Counted from the first letter of the stretch, positions 27,150 to 38,185 are shown. The stretch is DNA of 64,000 nucleotides from Pseudidiomarina planktonica (GCF_900177775.1 NZ_FXWH01000001.1:1054001-1118000), one strand, 5' to 3'. A program made the numbers and translations. The notes: generated by a model not told the origin, from the sequence alone.

Positions 27150-27938
27150 TTAGGCCGAGGCAGTTATAACGCGAGGAATGTCTTCCTCACTGCGCAGGGT
27201 CAAAATTTCGCAGCCGTCATCAGTAACCAATAGTGTGTGTTCCCACTGTGCACTTAACGAGCGGTCTTTCGTTAGCACTGTCCAGCCGTCTTTCATTAAT
27301 TTGGTGTGACGCTTGCCGGCATTAACCATAGGTTCGATAGTGAAGCACATGCCTGCTTCTAATAAGTCGCCGGTGCCCGGGCTACCGTAGTGCAGAATTT
27401 GCGGGTCTTCGTGGAATACCGCGCCAATACCGTGACCGCAATATTCACGCACAATCGAATAACCATTGCTTTCTGCATGCTGTTGAATAGCCGCGCCAAA
27501 GTCACCGGTACGTAAACCGGGGCGAACCATTTTAATGGCTTTATACAGCGATTCCTGAGTAACGCGAATCAGTCGGTCGGCCAGAATGCTGGGCTTGCCA
27601 ACCATAAACATTTTCGAGGTATCACCGTGATAACCATCAAGGATGACGGTTACGTCAATATTCACAATGTCGCCGTCTTTTAGTGGCTTGTCGTTGGGAA
27701 TACCATGACACACACAATGATTCACCGAAGTACAAATAGACTTGGGAAAGCCATTGTAATTTAGCGGCGCCGGAATAGCGTTGTTCGCGAGAATGTAGTC
27801 GTGACAACGCGTATTCAGCTCGTCGGTGGTAACACCCGCCTGTACGTGCGGGGTAATCATTTCAAGTACGCTTGCGGCTAATTTACCCGCGGCACGCATT
27901 TTTTCAATTTCGTCGGCCGTTTTAATCGAAAACGTCAT
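27150..27938 (-). CDS. map: Type I methionine aminopeptidase
   Basis: Map removes N-terminal methionine from nascent proteins. The protein has 262 residues. The five metal ligands are visible: Asp in NIDVTVILDGYHGD (two Asp), His in GHGIGAVFHED, Glu in CFTIEPM and Glu in SAQWEHTLLV. The gene is divergent from rpsB, the conserved arrangement in enterics. Confidence 0.97.
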   Translation of the reverse strand: MTFSIKTADEIEKMRAAGKLAASVLEMITPHVQAGVTTDELNTRCHDYILANNAIPAPLNYNGFPKSICTSVNHCVCHGIPNDKPLKDGDIVNIDVTVILDGYHGDTSKMFMVGKPSILADRLIRVTQESLYKAIKMVRPGLRTGDFGAAIQQHAESNGYSIVREYCGHGIGAVFHEDPQILHYGSPGTGDLLEAGMCFTIEPMVNAGKRHTKLMKDGWTVLTKDRSLSAQWEHTLLVTDDGCEILTLRSEEDIPRVITASA

Positions 27939-28053
27939 AGCTGTGTATGGTCCCTGAAAATTAACTTATTAAGGCAAAATATGAGTCTAGTTTATCAGTC
28001 GGGCTGCGGCACGAAAAGGATTTGCTGAGAATGCTCTAAATTCGCCGTTAAAG

Positions 28054-28083
28054 TTGCGCCGGGCAATGTTTTCGTGGTATAAA
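28054..28083 (+). promoter_or_regulatory. rpsB promoter
   Basis: TTGCGC (28054-28059) and TATAAA (28078-28083) are separated by 18 nt. The -10 is preceded by TGG, an extended -10 element. Transcription would start near 28090, giving a leader of about 125 nt before rpsB. Confidence 0.6.
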
Positions 28084-28089
28084 GCGCAC

Positions 28090-28215
28090 CGCAAATCCGT
28101 GATCGGGTTTGTAAAACTAAACACACACATACATCGACACATGCGCCGGGGTGCCTTCAAAGGTCGGAACATGGGATGTATGGAGGCTTAACCCCTTATT
28201 CAAAGGAAAATTATT
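28090..28215 (+). ncRNA. rpsB (S2) 5' leader, possible t44-type autoregulatory element
   Basis: The leader between the predicted start site and rpsB is GC-rich and structured. GGGGT (28148-28152) can pair with ACCCC (28191-28195), enclosing AACATGGGATGTATGGAGGC and ending just before the AAAGGA ribosome-binding site. In E. coli the map-rpsB intergenic region carries the S2-binding leader catalogued as t44. The position and the GGAGGCTTAACCCC end are consistent, but I cannot run a covariance model. Confidence 0.5.
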
Positions 28216-28947
28216 ATGGCTAACGTGTCAATGCGTGACATGCTTAAAGCTGGTGTCCATTTCGGTCACCAAACTCGTTTCTGGAATCCAAAAATGAAGC
28301 CTTTCATTTTTGGCGCACGTAACAAAATCCACATTATCAACTTAGAAAAAACAGTTCCTATGTTTAACGACGCACTGAGCTTTATCAGCCACGTGTCTGC
28401 AAACAAAGGTAAAATTCTGTTCGTTGGTACTAAACGTGCAGCATCTGAGCCAGTTCAACAAGCGGCTCGTGATTGTAAGCAATTCTTTGTAAATCACCGT
28501 TGGTTAGGCGGTATGTTAACCAACTGGAAAACTGTGCGTCAGTCTATCAAGCGTTTGAAAGAGCTTGAGACTATGAGCCAGGACGGTACCTTCGAAAAAT
28601 TAACCAAAAAAGAAGCACTGGTTAACACTCGCGAAATGGAAAAGTTAGAAAAGAGCCTTGGCGGTATTAAAGATATGGCTGGCTTGCCTGACGTGTTATT
28701 CGTGATCGACGCTGATCATGAACACATTGCCATTAAAGAAGCGAATAACTTAGGTATTCCGGTAATCGCAGTAGTAGATACTAACTCTAACCCTGATGGT
28801 GTTGATTACGTCATTCCAGGTAACGATGATGCGATTCGTGCGGTACAGCTTTATCTGAACGCAGCAGCGGCAGCAGCAAATGAATCACGCAATGCGCCGG
28901 TTGAAGCGAAAGAAGCAGACGGCTTCGTTGAAGCTGACGCTGAGTAA
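28216..28947 (+). CDS. rpsB: 30S ribosomal protein S2
   Basis: The protein has 243 residues. Signature segments are [20 protein letters not shown] at the start, [12 protein letters not shown] near 95 and [21 protein letters not shown] near 168. The C-terminus is acidic, as in gammaproteobacteria. It is the first gene of the rpsB-tsf unit, with AAAGGA upstream. Confidence 0.98.
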   Translation: MANVSMRDMLKAGVHFGHQTRFWNPKMKPFIFGARNKIHIINLEKTVPMFNDALSFISHVSANKGKILFVGTKRAASEPVQQAARDCKQFFVNHRWLGGMLTNWKTVRQSIKRLKELETMSQDGTFEKLTKKEALVNTREMEKLEKSLGGIKDMAGLPDVLFVIDADHEHIAIKEANNLGIPVIAVVDTNSNPDGVDYVIPGNDDAIRAVQLYLNAAAAAANESRNAPVEAKEADGFVEADAE

Positions 28948-28997
28948 GCTGAGCTGAATTAGATTTAGTACGAAACAAATTTAGAGGAAAGACCAAA

Positions 28998-29876
28998 ATG
29001 GCTATTACAGCAGCTCTGGTAAAAGAATTACGTGAGCGCACCGGCGTTGGCATGATGGATTGCAAAAAAGCTTTGCAAGAAACCAATGGCGACATCGAAG
29101 CAGCAATTGAACTGATGCGTAAAAGCGGTCAGGCAAAAGCAGCTAAGAAAGCAGGTCGAATTGCCGCTGAAGGTGTGATTTTGACGAAAGCTGAAGGCAA
29201 TACCGGTACTTTGGTAGAGCTGAACTGCGAAACTGACTTTGTTGCTCGTGATGAGAACTTCCTGGGTTTCGGTGAGAAAGTTATTAACGCTGCTTTTGCT
29301 AATAAAGAAAACGACGTTGAAAAACTGAAAGCGACTGACCTTGAAGGTTTAAGCGTTGAAGAAACGCGTGAAAACCTGGTTGCGAAAATTGGTGAGAACA
29401 TGAATGTACGTCGCGTTACTACCATTACTGGTGGTGACCTGGTGGAAACTTATGTACACGGTGGCCGTATTGGTGTTGCTGTTGCAATCACCGGTGGCAA
29501 CGCTGAATTAGCTAAAGATTTGGCTATGCACGTTGCAGCTAGCGCGCCGCAGTTCGTTAAACCTGAAGATGTTGCTGCTGAAGTTGTTGAGCAAGAACGT
29601 CAAATTCAGTTGGATATCGCCATGCAAAGCGGTAAGCCACAAGAAATCGCTGAGAAGATGGTTGAAGGCCGGATGCGTAAGTTTACCGGTGAAATCAGTC
29701 TGACTGGTCAGGCATTTGTAAAAGATCCTTCGATTACTGTGGGTCAATTACTGAAAGATGCTGGCGCCGACGTTGTTACTTTCATTCGCTTTGAAGTGGG
29801 TGAAGGTATTGAACGTAAGAGCGAAGACTTTGCTGCCGAAGTGCAAGCGCAAATGGCTGCAGCGAAAAAGGCTTAA
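28998..29876 (+). CDS. tsf: Elongation factor Ts
   Basis: EF-Ts is the nucleotide exchange factor for EF-Tu. The protein has 292 residues. The N-terminal UBA-like domain has [19 protein letters not shown], and the core has [16 protein letters not shown] near 75. AGAGGAAAG precedes the ATG, and an intrinsic terminator follows at 29913. Confidence 0.98.
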   Translation: MAITAALVKELRERTGVGMMDCKKALQETNGDIEAAIELMRKSGQAKAAKKAGRIAAEGVILTKAEGNTGTLVELNCETDFVARDENFLGFGEKVINAAFANKENDVEKLKATDLEGLSVEETRENLVAKIGENMNVRRVTTITGGDLVETYVHGGRIGVAVAITGGNAELAKDLAMHVAASAPQFVKPEDVAAEVVEQERQIQLDIAMQSGKPQEIAEKMVEGRMRKFTGEISLTGQAFVKDPSITVGQLLKDAGADVVTFIRFEVGEGIERKSEDFAAEVQAQMAAAKKA

Positions 29877-29912
29877 CGCCAGTGACGTTGCTACCAGCTA
29901 AAAGAAACTGAT

Positions 29913-29951
29913 AAAAAACCGCGACTTGCTCTGCAAGCCGCGGTTTTTTTT
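29913..29951 (+). terminator. Intrinsic terminator after tsf
   Basis: CCGCG-CTTGC pairs with GCAAG-CGCGG (one A-C mismatch) around a TCT loop, flanked by A-run and eight Ts. It separates the rpsB-tsf unit from pyrH. Confidence 0.92.
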
Positions 29952-30027
29952 GTGTGCGCATTTGCCCGAATGTGGCATGCTACACCTATTAAAATAATTG
30001 ATTCGTCCAGCATAAGGAGCCCGGCCC

Positions 30028-30810
30028 ATGATTACCCCCGCCAAACCAAATTACCGCAGAGTATTACTTAAATTAAGTGGCGAAGCATTAATGGGAGACG
30101 AGGCCTTTGGTATAGATGCGAAAGTATTGGACCGAATGGCGCAAGAGATTAAAGAGCTGGTTGAACTTGGTGTGCAAGTTGGCCTCGTAATAGGTGGTGG
30201 TAACTTATTCCGTGGTGAAGGTCTGGCGAAAGCGGGTATGAATCGCGTAGTGGGTGACCACATGGGTATGCTGGCAACGGTAATGAACGGCTTAGCTATG
30301 CGGGATGCCTTACACCGGGCTTTTGTGAATGCCCGCCTCATGTCCGCTATTGAACTGAATGGCGTGTGCGACAGTTACAACTGGGCTGAGGCTATCAGCT
30401 TGCTGAAATCAGGGCGGGTTGTTATTTTCTGTGCCGGTACCGGTAATCCATTTTTTACCACGGATTCAGCAGCCTGTTTGCGCGGCATTGAAATTGAAGC
30501 TGAACTGGTATTGAAAGGTACCAAAGTTGATGGCGTGTATTCAGCCGATCCGGTTAAAAATCCGGATGCTAAATTATATAGCCACATCAGTTATAATGAG
30601 GTTCTGGATCAACAATTAAAAGTGATGGATTTGGCTGCATTTACGCTGGCTCGAGACCATGGCTTACCAATCCGGGTATTCAATATGAATAAGCCGGGCG
30701 TGTTACGATCGGTTATTATGGGATCTGACGAAGGCACCCTGATTGATCGTGGCCCTGAATTCGTAAATTCTGATTCGACTGAGCAGAATCAAGCAGAGAA
30801 AGGAAAATAA
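30028..30810 (+). CDS. pyrH: UMP kinase
   Basis: PyrH phosphorylates UMP to UDP. The protein has 260 residues, longer than E. coli (241) because of a polar C-terminal tail after about 243 ([13 protein letters not shown]). The amino-acid-kinase motifs [11 protein letters not shown] near 12, [12 protein letters not shown] near 55 and [15 protein letters not shown] near 137 are present. It is preceded by AAGGAGC and followed by frr after 1 nt. Confidence 0.96.
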   Translation: MITPAKPNYRRVLLKLSGEALMGDEAFGIDAKVLDRMAQEIKELVELGVQVGLVIGGGNLFRGEGLAKAGMNRVVGDHMGMLATVMNGLAMRDALHRAFVNARLMSAIELNGVCDSYNWAEAISLLKSGRVVIFCAGTGNPFFTTDSAACLRGIEIEAELVLKGTKVDGVYSADPVKNPDAKLYSHISYNEVLDQQLKVMDLAAFTLARDHGLPIRVFNMNKPGVLRSVIMGSDEGTLIDRGPEFVNSDSTEQNQAEKGK

Positions 30811-30811
30811 A

Positions 30812-31369
30812 GTGATTAACGATATTAAAAAAGATGCGAAAAGCCGCATGGAAAAAAGCGTGGAGTCTCTGCGTTCACAAATGTCCAAAGTTCGCACCGG
30901 ACGCGCTCACCCAAGCTTACTCGATGGTATAACGGTGCCTTACTACGGCGTTGAAACACCATTGAACCAGATGGCTAACATTACGACTGAAGATTCAAGA
31001 ACATTAGCGCTAACGGTATTTGATAAATCGGCAAGTGGCGCGGTTGAGAAAGCTATTCTGACTTCTGACCTGGGCTTAAACCCAGCGGCGGCCGGCGCTG
31101 TTATTCGGGTACCATTGCCAGCATTAACCGAAGAGCGTCGTAAGGACCTGGTTAAAATAGTTCGCTCGGAAGCTGAGCAGGGCCGGGTAGCAATTCGTAA
31201 TATTCGTCGTGATGCAAATGGTGATTTGAAAGATTTATTGAAAGAAAAAGAAATTACCGAAGACGATGAGCGTAAAGCAACCGACGAAATCCAAAAGCTT
31301 ACTGACACTTTTATTGGTCAAATTGATAAGCTTTTAGAAGACAAAGAAAAAGATTTGTTGGAAGTTTAA
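30812..31369 (+). CDS. frr: Ribosome recycling factor
   Basis: RRF separates ribosomal subunits after termination together with EF-G. The 185-residue length is exact for the family. It has [19 protein letters not shown] near 30 and the C-terminal [20 protein letters not shown]. It starts at GTG 1 nt after the pyrH stop, with AAAGGAAAA upstream. Confidence 0.97.
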   Translation: MINDIKKDAKSRMEKSVESLRSQMSKVRTGRAHPSLLDGITVPYYGVETPLNQMANITTEDSRTLALTVFDKSASGAVEKAILTSDLGLNPAAAGAVIRVPLPALTEERRKDLVKIVRSEAEQGRVAIRNIRRDANGDLKDLLKEKEITEDDERKATDEIQKLTDTFIGQIDKLLEDKEKDLLEV

Positions 31370-31400
31370 CCGAGTCAGCAGCTTGCTGATTGGTCGAAGG

Positions 31401-31436
31401 CGCCGTGTCAGGTATACTCTCACGGCGTTTTTATTT
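31401..31436 (+). terminator. Terminator-like hairpin after frr, with a -10-like hexamer in its loop
   Basis: CGCCGTG pairs perfectly with CACGGCG, followed by TTTTTATTT: a normal intrinsic terminator shape. The 12-nt loop contains TATACT (31413-31418), and TTGGTC lies 17 nt upstream of that (31390-31395). The same bases could therefore end the frr transcript and start one for uppS. Confidence 0.65.
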
Positions 31437-31437
31437 A

Positions 31438-32220
31438 ATGGCAGAACATATGGCAGTCCCTGAAACTAAGGATTTGGTTCCGCAACATGTTGCTATCATT
31501 ATGGATGGCAACGGGCGCTGGGCGCAACAGCGCGGGAAGCGTCGTACCGCAGGTCATAAGGCTGGTGCGGAGGCCGTGCGTAATGCAGTAGCATTTGCGC
31601 GAAAAACAGGTATTCAGTCGTTAACTTTGTTTGCGTTTAGCAGTGAAAACTGGAAACGGCCCAAAGAAGAAGTATCGGTACTTATGGAGTTATTTCTGAC
31701 CGTGTTACAACGGGAAGTAAAAAAACTGCATAAGCACGGCGTTCAACTTCGAATTATTGGCGATGTTGCGCAGTTTTCACCGCGTCTGCAACAGCGCATT
31801 CAGGACGCTGAAGCCCTAACTGCAGAAAACCGCTCATTAACGCTAAATATAGCGGCTAACTATGGTGGTCGCTGGGACATAAAAGAAGCCACCAAAGCAG
31901 TTGCTAGCGCGGTTTTAAAAGGTGATTTACAAGTTGATGAGATTAACGAGCAAGTGCTGGCGGAATATATGCAGCTTGCTGATCAACCAACACCTGATTT
32001 ATTGATTCGAACTGGGGGCGAGCGCCGCATTAGCAATTTCTTGCTGTGGCAGCTTGCTTACGCTGAGTTTTATTTTGCGGATGTATTGTGGCCGGACTTT
32101 AGTGCCGAGCATTTTGCCGCTGCGATTGCTGATTATGCAACTCGAGAACGCCGTTTTGGCTTAACCAGCCAACAAATCCACAGTATGATGATGGATTTAA
32201 ACGGCCAAACTGAGGACTGA
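31438..32220 (+). CDS. uppS: Undecaprenyl diphosphate synthase
   Basis: UppS makes C55 undecaprenyl-PP, the lipid carrier for peptidoglycan and O-antigen. It has 260 residues from ATG 31438; ATG 31450 is an alternative. Upstream TTG 31390 would pass through the terminator hairpin and is unlikely. Catalytic Asp23 lies in MDGNGRWA, followed by RTAGHKAG and the late LLIRTGGERRISNFLLWQ. There is no clear ribosome-binding site. Gene order uppS-cdsA-dxr follows the Pseudomonas rather than the E. coli pattern. Confidence 0.95.
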   Translation: MAEHMAVPETKDLVPQHVAIIMDGNGRWAQQRGKRRTAGHKAGAEAVRNAVAFARKTGIQSLTLFAFSSENWKRPKEEVSVLMELFLTVLQREVKKLHKHGVQLRIIGDVAQFSPRLQQRIQDAEALTAENRSLTLNIAANYGGRWDIKEATKAVASAVLKGDLQVDEINEQVLAEYMQLADQPTPDLLIRTGGERRISNFLLWQLAYAEFYFADVLWPDFSAEHFAAAIADYATRERRFGLTSQQIHSMMMDLNGQTED

Positions 32221-32222
32221 TT

Positions 32223-33092
32223 TTGTTAAAACAACGAATAATTACAGCTCTGGTCCTTCTGCCTCTGGCACTTTACTGCGTGTTTTTATTGCCGTTAGCG
32301 GGCTTTGCTATTTTTGCTCAGGTTCTACTTATGCTGGGCGCCTGGGAATGGTCCCCGCTCATGGGCTTGCATCGTTTATCTAGCCGTATCGCCTACACGC
32401 TGCTGGTAGGTGTCATTATCAGTAGCCTTACTTACATTACCCCCATAACCGACTTATGGCATCCCGAAGGCTTAGGTCTGGTCAAGAGCATGTTGTATCC
32501 CATTATTGCCGGTGGGGTGTGGTGGGTTATTGCATTAGGGCTAATTGTTAATTACCCCAGTAGCCGTCGCATGTGGTCGCGCTCGCGTATTATTGTCGGT
32601 ATTTTTGGTTTGTTAACATTAGTACCAGCCTGGGCCGCATTGGTGGCTATTCGCTCTATTGAATATGAGATAAATCCGCTGCAGGGCGGTTTTACCGTAT
32701 TGTTTATTTTACTGTTGGTATGGGCAGCCGATGTCGGTGCTTATTTCGCTGGCGTTCGTTATGGTCGCAACAAAATGATGCCCGCGGTTAGCCCAGGCAA
32801 AACCATGGAAGGCCTTTGTGGTGGTATCAGTTTGGCCTTTGTGGTGATGATGGTGGTTGCGCACTGGGCGAAAATTCCCGCCGATCAGTTCACCGGCTAT
32901 TACTTAACCGGCTTGTTAACCGTTATTGCATCGGTGTTTGGTGACTTAAACGAAAGTATGTTCAAGCGTTGCGCCGGAGTGAAAGACAGCGGCTCTATTT
33001 TACCGGGCCATGGTGGTATTTTAGACCGTATTGATAGCTTAACTGCTGCGCTTCCGGTGTTTACTCTGGCTTATATCTGGTTTCTTCACTAA
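32223..33092 (+). CDS. cdsA: Phosphatidate cytidylyltransferase
   Basis: CdsA makes CDP-diacylglycerol for phospholipid synthesis. The 289-residue protein has about eight membrane helices. It ends with the CDS signature [21 protein letters not shown], containing the conserved KD. It begins at TTG ([15 protein letters not shown]), which matches the family N-terminus, 2 nt after the uppS stop. Its TAA overlaps the dxr ATG. Confidence 0.95.
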   Translation: MLKQRIITALVLLPLALYCVFLLPLAGFAIFAQVLLMLGAWEWSPLMGLHRLSSRIAYTLLVGVIISSLTYITPITDLWHPEGLGLVKSMLYPIIAGGVWWVIALGLIVNYPSSRRMWSRSRIIVGIFGLLTLVPAWAALVAIRSIEYEINPLQGGFTVLFILLLVWAADVGAYFAGVRYGRNKMMPAVSPGKTMEGLCGGISLAFVVMMVVAHWAKIPADQFTGYYLTGLLTVIASVFGDLNESMFKRCAGVKDSGSILPGHGGILDRIDSLTAALPVFTLAYIWFLH

Positions 33093-34312
33093 TGCAAATT
33101 AATGCCACACCACAACAGCGTATTTGTGTGCTGGGAGCCACCGGATCCATCGGTCAAAATACCCTGGCGGTTATTGCTGAAAACCCTGATGCTTATCCAG
33201 TTTATGCCCTTACCGCATATTCCAATGTGGCGGCTATGCTGGAACTTTGTCGCAAGCATAAACCAACTATTGCGGTGATGGTGGATGCAAACGCAGCGAC
33301 GGAGCTGAGACAGCAGTTGCAGGCCGAAAAGCTAAACATTGAAGTGTTGAGTGGTAGTACCGCACTGGCGCTGGTTGCTTCGTCCAGCGACACCGATATT
33401 GTCATGGCCGCCATAGTTGGCGGCGCTGGTTTACTGCCCACTATGGCTGCGATAGAAGCCGGCAAACGGGTACTGCTGGCGAATAAAGAAGCCTTAGTGA
33501 TGAGTGGTCAGCTGTTTATGGACGCTGTCGCCGAGTACGGTGCCGAACTCATGCCGGTAGATAGCGAGCACAATGCGATCTTTCAGTGCTTGCCGCCAGC
33601 ATTACAGTACCCATTAGGGCAGCAGTCGCTGAGTGACCATGGCATTGATAAAATTCTACTTACCGGTTCCGGTGGGCCCTTTAGGGAGCTACCATTAGCT
33701 GAATTAGCGCAACAGACACCAGACGCAGCCTGCGCCCATCCAAACTGGGAAATGGGCCGGAAAATTTCGGTAGATTCAGCAACCATGTTGAACAAAGGTC
33801 TGGAATACATTGAAGCGCGTTGGCTGTTCGGCTGCCAACAGCATGAATTAGACGTTATTTTACATCCACAAAGCGTTATTCATTCCATGGTGCAATACCG
33901 CGACGGGTCAGTTATTGCTCAGCTTGGGCAACCTGATATGCGTACGCCTATAGCCTCATGCCTGGCTTATCCGGATCGCATCGCGAGCGGGGTTAGTCAC
34001 CTTGATTTTACGCAACTGGCGGCATTAACTTTTGGCAAACCAGAAGCTGAGCGTTTTCCATGTTTGGCACTAGCTAAGGATGCATGCTGGAGCGGGCAGT
34101 GGGCAACCACCACGCTGAATGCAGTGAACGAAATAGCGGTAGAAGCATTTTTGCAAGAACAGATAAAATTTACGGATATTGCCCGAATTTGTGCAGAAGT
34201 ATTGGCTGTTGTACCACCGCAGCAGTTGAACTCTATTCCGGAAGTCTTGTCGTTAGATGCTGAGGCGCGTGCTTTAGCAACACAACAAGTAAGGAAACAA
34301 CGAGCATGCTAG
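33092..34312 (+). CDS. dxr: 1-deoxy-D-xylulose 5-phosphate reductoisomerase
   Basis: Dxr makes MEP from DXP in the non-mevalonate isoprenoid pathway, and so supplies UppS. The protein has 406 residues. The NADPH motif [14 protein letters not shown] is at the N-terminus. NKEALVMSG near 131, [14 protein letters not shown] near 153 and TGSGGPFR near 190 mark the active site. The start overlaps cdsA, and the C-terminus overlaps rseP by 7 nt. Confidence 0.97.
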   Translation: MQINATPQQRICVLGATGSIGQNTLAVIAENPDAYPVYALTAYSNVAAMLELCRKHKPTIAVMVDANAATELRQQLQAEKLNIEVLSGSTALALVASSSDTDIVMAAIVGGAGLLPTMAAIEAGKRVLLANKEALVMSGQLFMDAVAEYGAELMPVDSEHNAIFQCLPPALQYPLGQQSLSDHGIDKILLTGSGGPFRELPLAELAQQTPDAACAHPNWEMGRKISVDSATMLNKGLEYIEARWLFGCQQHELDVILHPQSVIHSMVQYRDGSVIAQLGQPDMRTPIASCLAYPDRIASGVSHLDFTQLAALTFGKPEAERFPCLALAKDACWSGQWATTTLNAVNEIAVEAFLQEQIKFTDIARICAEVLAVVPPQQLNSIPEVLSLDAEARALATQQVRKQRAC

Positions 34313-35667
34313 AAATTCTTTGGGCACTTGGCGCCTTTATTATCACGCTTGGCATTCTGGTGACCTTTCACGAGTTTGGGCACTTTTGGGTAGCCCGCCG
34401 ATGCGGCGTGAAAGTGCTGACGTTCTCGGTCGGTTTTGGTAAACCACTATGGCAGCGTCAGGCTGCAGACGGCACCTCGTACCAAATTGGTATGATTCCC
34501 TTAGGTGGTTATGTGCGCATGCTGGATGCTCGCGTAGACGACGTTAGCCCGGAAGAATGGCCGCAAAGCTTTAATGCTCAACCGGTTGGCAAACGTATGG
34601 CTATTGTTGCGGCCGGTCCCATCGCAAACTTTGTGCTGGCTATTGGTGTGCTCTGGCTCATGCTGGTTATTGGCGTGCCGTCGGTTAAGCCTATTATTGG
34701 TAAGGTTGCCCACCAGAGTGTTGCCGCTGAAGCTGGAGTGACGGCTCCGGCTGAAGTGCTGGCAGTAAATGGGAAAGAGACACGCGATTGGCAAGAAGTA
34801 AACATGGCGCTGGTAAGCGCTATTGGCGATGATAAAGCTGAGTTGCAAATACGCGATTTAGCCGATCGCCATGAATCCTCAAAGCGCTATCAACTTGATT
34901 TAAGCCAGTGGGAATTTGACGAGCAACAGTCCACGTTCGGTAGTCTTGGAATTCAGCCTTATCAGTCTGAAGTGACTACTGAGATTGGTTATGTGGCACC
35001 AGATTCACCTGCAGAGCAAGCGGGTTTACAGGAAAATGACAAAATTGTTGGTGTTGACGGAACTCTTAATCCCGATTGGAGCCGAATAAGGGAGCGGATT
35101 GCTGCCGCTGCTGGCGATACCTTGGTTTTTGACCTGGTACGCAACAATGAGCAGCTGCAAATTCCGGTAGCTATTGGGGAACGCGAGTTTAACGGCGAAA
35201 CCATAGGCTTTCTGGGGATTGAAACGAAAGTGATGCCATACCCGGAAGAATATCGATTTACGCATCAATATGGCCTGCTTGGAGGGCTGTGGGAAGGAAC
35301 TACCAGAACATGGGATCTGATGGTTCTAAGTGTGAAAATGATTGGAAAACTTGTTACCGGTGACGTTTCAGTCCGTAATTTAAGTGGACCTGTTAGTATT
35401 GCTGAAGGTGCGGGAACCACCGCTAGTTATGGGTTGGTTTATTTTCTCGGCTTTTTAGCATTGATCAGTGTTAATCTCGGCATCATAAATCTGTTACCAT
35501 TGCCGATTCTTGACGGTGGTCATTTAGTATTTTTTGTCATTGAGTGGATACGAGGCAAACCTGTTTCCGAACGGGTTCAGGAAATTAGTTACCGCATTGG
35601 TGGTGCGCTAATTTTTGCCCTGATGGTGGTTGCTATAGGCAACGACATCACGCGTTTATCGCTCTGA
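34306..35667 (+). CDS. rseP: RIP zinc metalloprotease RseP
   Basis: RseP is the inner-membrane site-2 protease that cuts RseA after DegS. The 453-residue protein has the zinc motif HEFGH (His22, Glu23, His26) in the first helix. Two periplasmic PDZ domains span about 125-290, and the second catalytic segment [14 protein letters not shown] lies near 395. Its substrate RseA is encoded at 62182-62853 in this window. Confidence 0.97.
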   Translation: MLEILWALGAFIITLGILVTFHEFGHFWVARRCGVKVLTFSVGFGKPLWQRQAADGTSYQIGMIPLGGYVRMLDARVDDVSPEEWPQSFNAQPVGKRMAIVAAGPIANFVLAIGVLWLMLVIGVPSVKPIIGKVAHQSVAAEAGVTAPAEVLAVNGKETRDWQEVNMALVSAIGDDKAELQIRDLADRHESSKRYQLDLSQWEFDEQQSTFGSLGIQPYQSEVTTEIGYVAPDSPAEQAGLQENDKIVGVDGTLNPDWSRIRERIAAAAGDTLVFDLVRNNEQLQIPVAIGEREFNGETIGFLGIETKVMPYPEEYRFTHQYGLLGGLWEGTTRTWDLMVLSVKMIGKLVTGDVSVRNLSGPVSIAEGAGTTASYGLVYFLGFLALISVNLGIINLLPLPILDGGHLVFFVIEWIRGKPVSERVQEISYRIGGALIFALMVVAIGNDITRLSL

Positions 35668-35701
35668 TTTATAATTACACAAAACATAAAGTAGCTGCAG
35701 A

Positions 35702-38185
35702 ATGACGTTTAAAAAGCTGTTAATCGGCACTCTGGTTGCAGGGGCCACTATTCCGGCTCAAGCCGAAGAATTATTTGTCGTAGAAGATATTCGAGTGCGG
35801 GGGCTACAGCGTGTTGCGTTGGGTGCCGCATTAACTTACATACCGGTTCGGGTAGGCGATGAGGTGGATGAGTACGAAATCCGCCAAAGTATTCGTTCGC
35901 TTTATTCATCAACCAACTTTGCTGATATACAGGCTCGCCGGGAAGGCAATACCCTGGTATTTGTGGTGCGCGAACGACCCACCATTAGTGAAATTGAATT
36001 CGATGGCAACTCCGATATCGAAGACGAGCAGCTAACCGCCAGCCTGAATGATTCCGGGGTGGTTGAAGGCGAGTCGTTAGATCTGACCAGTATTTCTGAT
36101 ATTGAGAAAGGCCTGGAAGATTTCTATCACAGCGTTGGTAAATACAACGCTAAGGTAGACGTGAATATTGAGAACCTGCCGCGTAATCGGGTTCGGGTGA
36201 GCATTGATTTTGAAGAAGGTGATGCGGCCGAAATCGAACAAATTAATATTGTTGGTAACACAGTTTTCAGTGAAGCTGAAGTTCTGGCGCGGCTGGAGCT
36301 TAAAGATAGCTTGCCGTGGTACAACTTTATTGGCGAAAAGCGTTACCAGAAACAACAGTTAACGGGCGACTTAGAAACGCTGGAAAGCTTTTATAAAGAC
36401 CGCGGTTACCTGACTTTCGCAGTAGAGTCGGTGCAAGTGTCGTTAACGCCAAATCGTGAAGGTATTTATATCACCGTAAATATTACTGAAGGCGAGCAGT
36501 TTAATGTTCGTGAAACTTCGGTGATTGGTGATTTGGCTGGCCATACGGAAATTGTTGAACGTATTGCACAAATTGAAGAAGGTACGCTGTATAACGCTGC
36601 TCAAATTACTTTTATTGAAGAAAGCATTGCGCGTTTTTACGGCAACTTAGGCTATGCCTATCCGGAAATTAACTCAATTCCTGAAATTGACGAAGAAAAT
36701 AACGAAGTAGATATCGTGTTTTCGGTGAATCCGGGGCAACGAGTTTATGTAAACCGGATCAACTTTAGCGGTAACCAAACCACCAAAGATGAAGTTTTAC
36801 GTCGTGAAATGGTGCAAATGGAAGGTTCCTGGTTATCTGAGCAACGCGTTGAAAATAGTAAAGTGGAACTGGAACGCCTTGGTTTCTTCGAAACTGTGGA
36901 ATCCAGTACTGAACGCGTAGATGGCCGCTCAGACTTAGTCGATATTAATTTTGACGTGGTGGAACAGCCGTCAGGTTCCTTCAACGCCGGTATTGGCTAC
37001 GGCGATTATTCTGGTTTGCAGCTAAACGCTGGTATTTCACAGGATAACTTTTTGGGAACAGGTAACCGGGCTGCGTTTAACGTAAGTACTAACAAGTTTC
37101 AAAAATCGGTGAACATGTCGTATACCGATTCGTTCTTCACCAAAGACGGTGTCAGCTTAAGCGGTAACGTGTTCCTGAATGAGTTTGATGCGGGTAGTGC
37201 GCGTAACTTAGCGCGCTATAACAAGCGTACTTATGGTGTTGGCACCTCGGTAGGTTTCCCAATAAATCAGAACACGCGCTTTAGTACTGGTTTAACCTAT
37301 AAGAATGAAGAAGTAAGTAACGTAGATGGGTACGAGCAGATTCGTAATTTCTATGCTCCCTATATTGATCCGCAAGATCCAACTTCAGGCGTTGCCTTTG
37401 ATATTTTTGAAGTCAGCTTCGGCTTGGCTCGGGTTACCTTAAACCGCGGTACCTTCCCAACCTCGGGAACGTCAAACCGGGTGAGTCTTGACATCACCAC
37501 ACCAAACAGTGATGTGAATTTCTTCCGTACCACCTATGACTTTAAATATTATCAGCCAATTACTGATGACCATAAATGGACCTTATTAAGCCGCATGACC
37601 GTGGGCTACGGTAATGGTTACGGTAGTGACGATAACGGTAACGATTATTTGTTCCCGTTCTTCGAGAACTTCCGCATTGGTGGCAATCAGAACTTACGTG
37701 GTTTCGAAGCCAATACAGTAGGCCCGCGAGCCATTTACAGTTTTGCTAATGACATTAGCGGACCGCCGGACTTAACCGGTCAACCGGTTGGTATTCCGGC
37801 TGGCCCTGGCGCTGACACTGTGCAAGTTACCCGCCTGTCGGTTGGTGGTAACGCCATGGCAGTGGGCGGCCTGGAACTTATTTTCCCGGTACCCTTTATG
37901 TCAGAAGGCTTTGAAAACACCATCAGAACCAGTATATTTTTAGATGTTGGTACTGTGTGGGATACTGAGTTCGATTACGATTATTACAATAGTCTGGCCA
38001 GAGCACAGCAAACTGAGCCGTTGAATGACTATAGCGATCCTGGTAACTATCGTGCGTCGGCAGGTATTTCGGTGCAATGGATTTCGCCTATGGGCCCACT
38101 AACGTTCTCGTTAGGTCGTCCGATACGTGAAACTCCTGGTGACAGAACGCAAACCTTTACCTTTAATATAGGTACGACATTTTAA
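35702..38185 (+). CDS. bamA: Outer membrane protein assembly factor BamA
   Basis: BamA inserts beta-barrel proteins into the outer membrane. The 827-residue protein has a signal peptide ending in PAQAEE, five POTRA repeats (about 25-425) and a 16-strand barrel. The barrel contains the conserved FRIGGNQNLRGFEANTVGPR (loop 6 VRGF-type motif, here LRGF) near 655. It ends with the terminal Phe strand FTFNIGTTF. It lies between rseP and skp, the standard order. Confidence 0.97.
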   Translation: MTFKKLLIGTLVAGATIPAQAEELFVVEDIRVRGLQRVALGAALTYIPVRVGDEVDEYEIRQSIRSLYSSTNFADIQARREGNTLVFVVRERPTISEIEFDGNSDIEDEQLTASLNDSGVVEGESLDLTSISDIEKGLEDFYHSVGKYNAKVDVNIENLPRNRVRVSIDFEEGDAAEIEQINIVGNTVFSEAEVLARLELKDSLPWYNFIGEKRYQKQQLTGDLETLESFYKDRGYLTFAVESVQVSLTPNREGIYITVNITEGEQFNVRETSVIGDLAGHTEIVERIAQIEEGTLYNAAQITFIEESIARFYGNLGYAYPEINSIPEIDEENNEVDIVFSVNPGQRVYVNRINFSGNQTTKDEVLRREMVQMEGSWLSEQRVENSKVELERLGFFETVESSTERVDGRSDLVDINFDVVEQPSGSFNAGIGYGDYSGLQLNAGISQDNFLGTGNRAAFNVSTNKFQKSVNMSYTDSFFTKDGVSLSGNVFLNEFDAGSARNLARYNKRTYGVGTSVGFPINQNTRFSTGLTYKNEEVSNVDGYEQIRNFYAPYIDPQDPTSGVAFDIFEVSFGLARVTLNRGTFPTSGTSNRVSLDITTPNSDVNFFRTTYDFKYYQPITDDHKWTLLSRMTVGYGNGYGSDDNGNDYLFPFFENFRIGGNQNLRGFEANTVGPRAIYSFANDISGPPDLTGQPVGIPAGPGADTVQVTRLSVGGNAMAVGGLELIFPVPFMSEGFENTIRTSIFLDVGTVWDTEFDYDYYNSLARAQQTEPLNDYSDPGNYRASAGISVQWISPMGPLTFSLGRPIRETPGDRTQTFTFNIGTTF

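Noticed and set aside
36077-36984. Long antisense open frames within bamA
   Set aside because: They are shadows of the bamA coding frame, with no ribosome-binding site or family similarity.
37870-37905. GGAACTT followed by TCAGA inside bamA, looking like a sigma-E promoter for skp
   Set aside because: The spacing is about 21 nt, too long for sigma-E, and the site lies over 300 nt upstream of skp.
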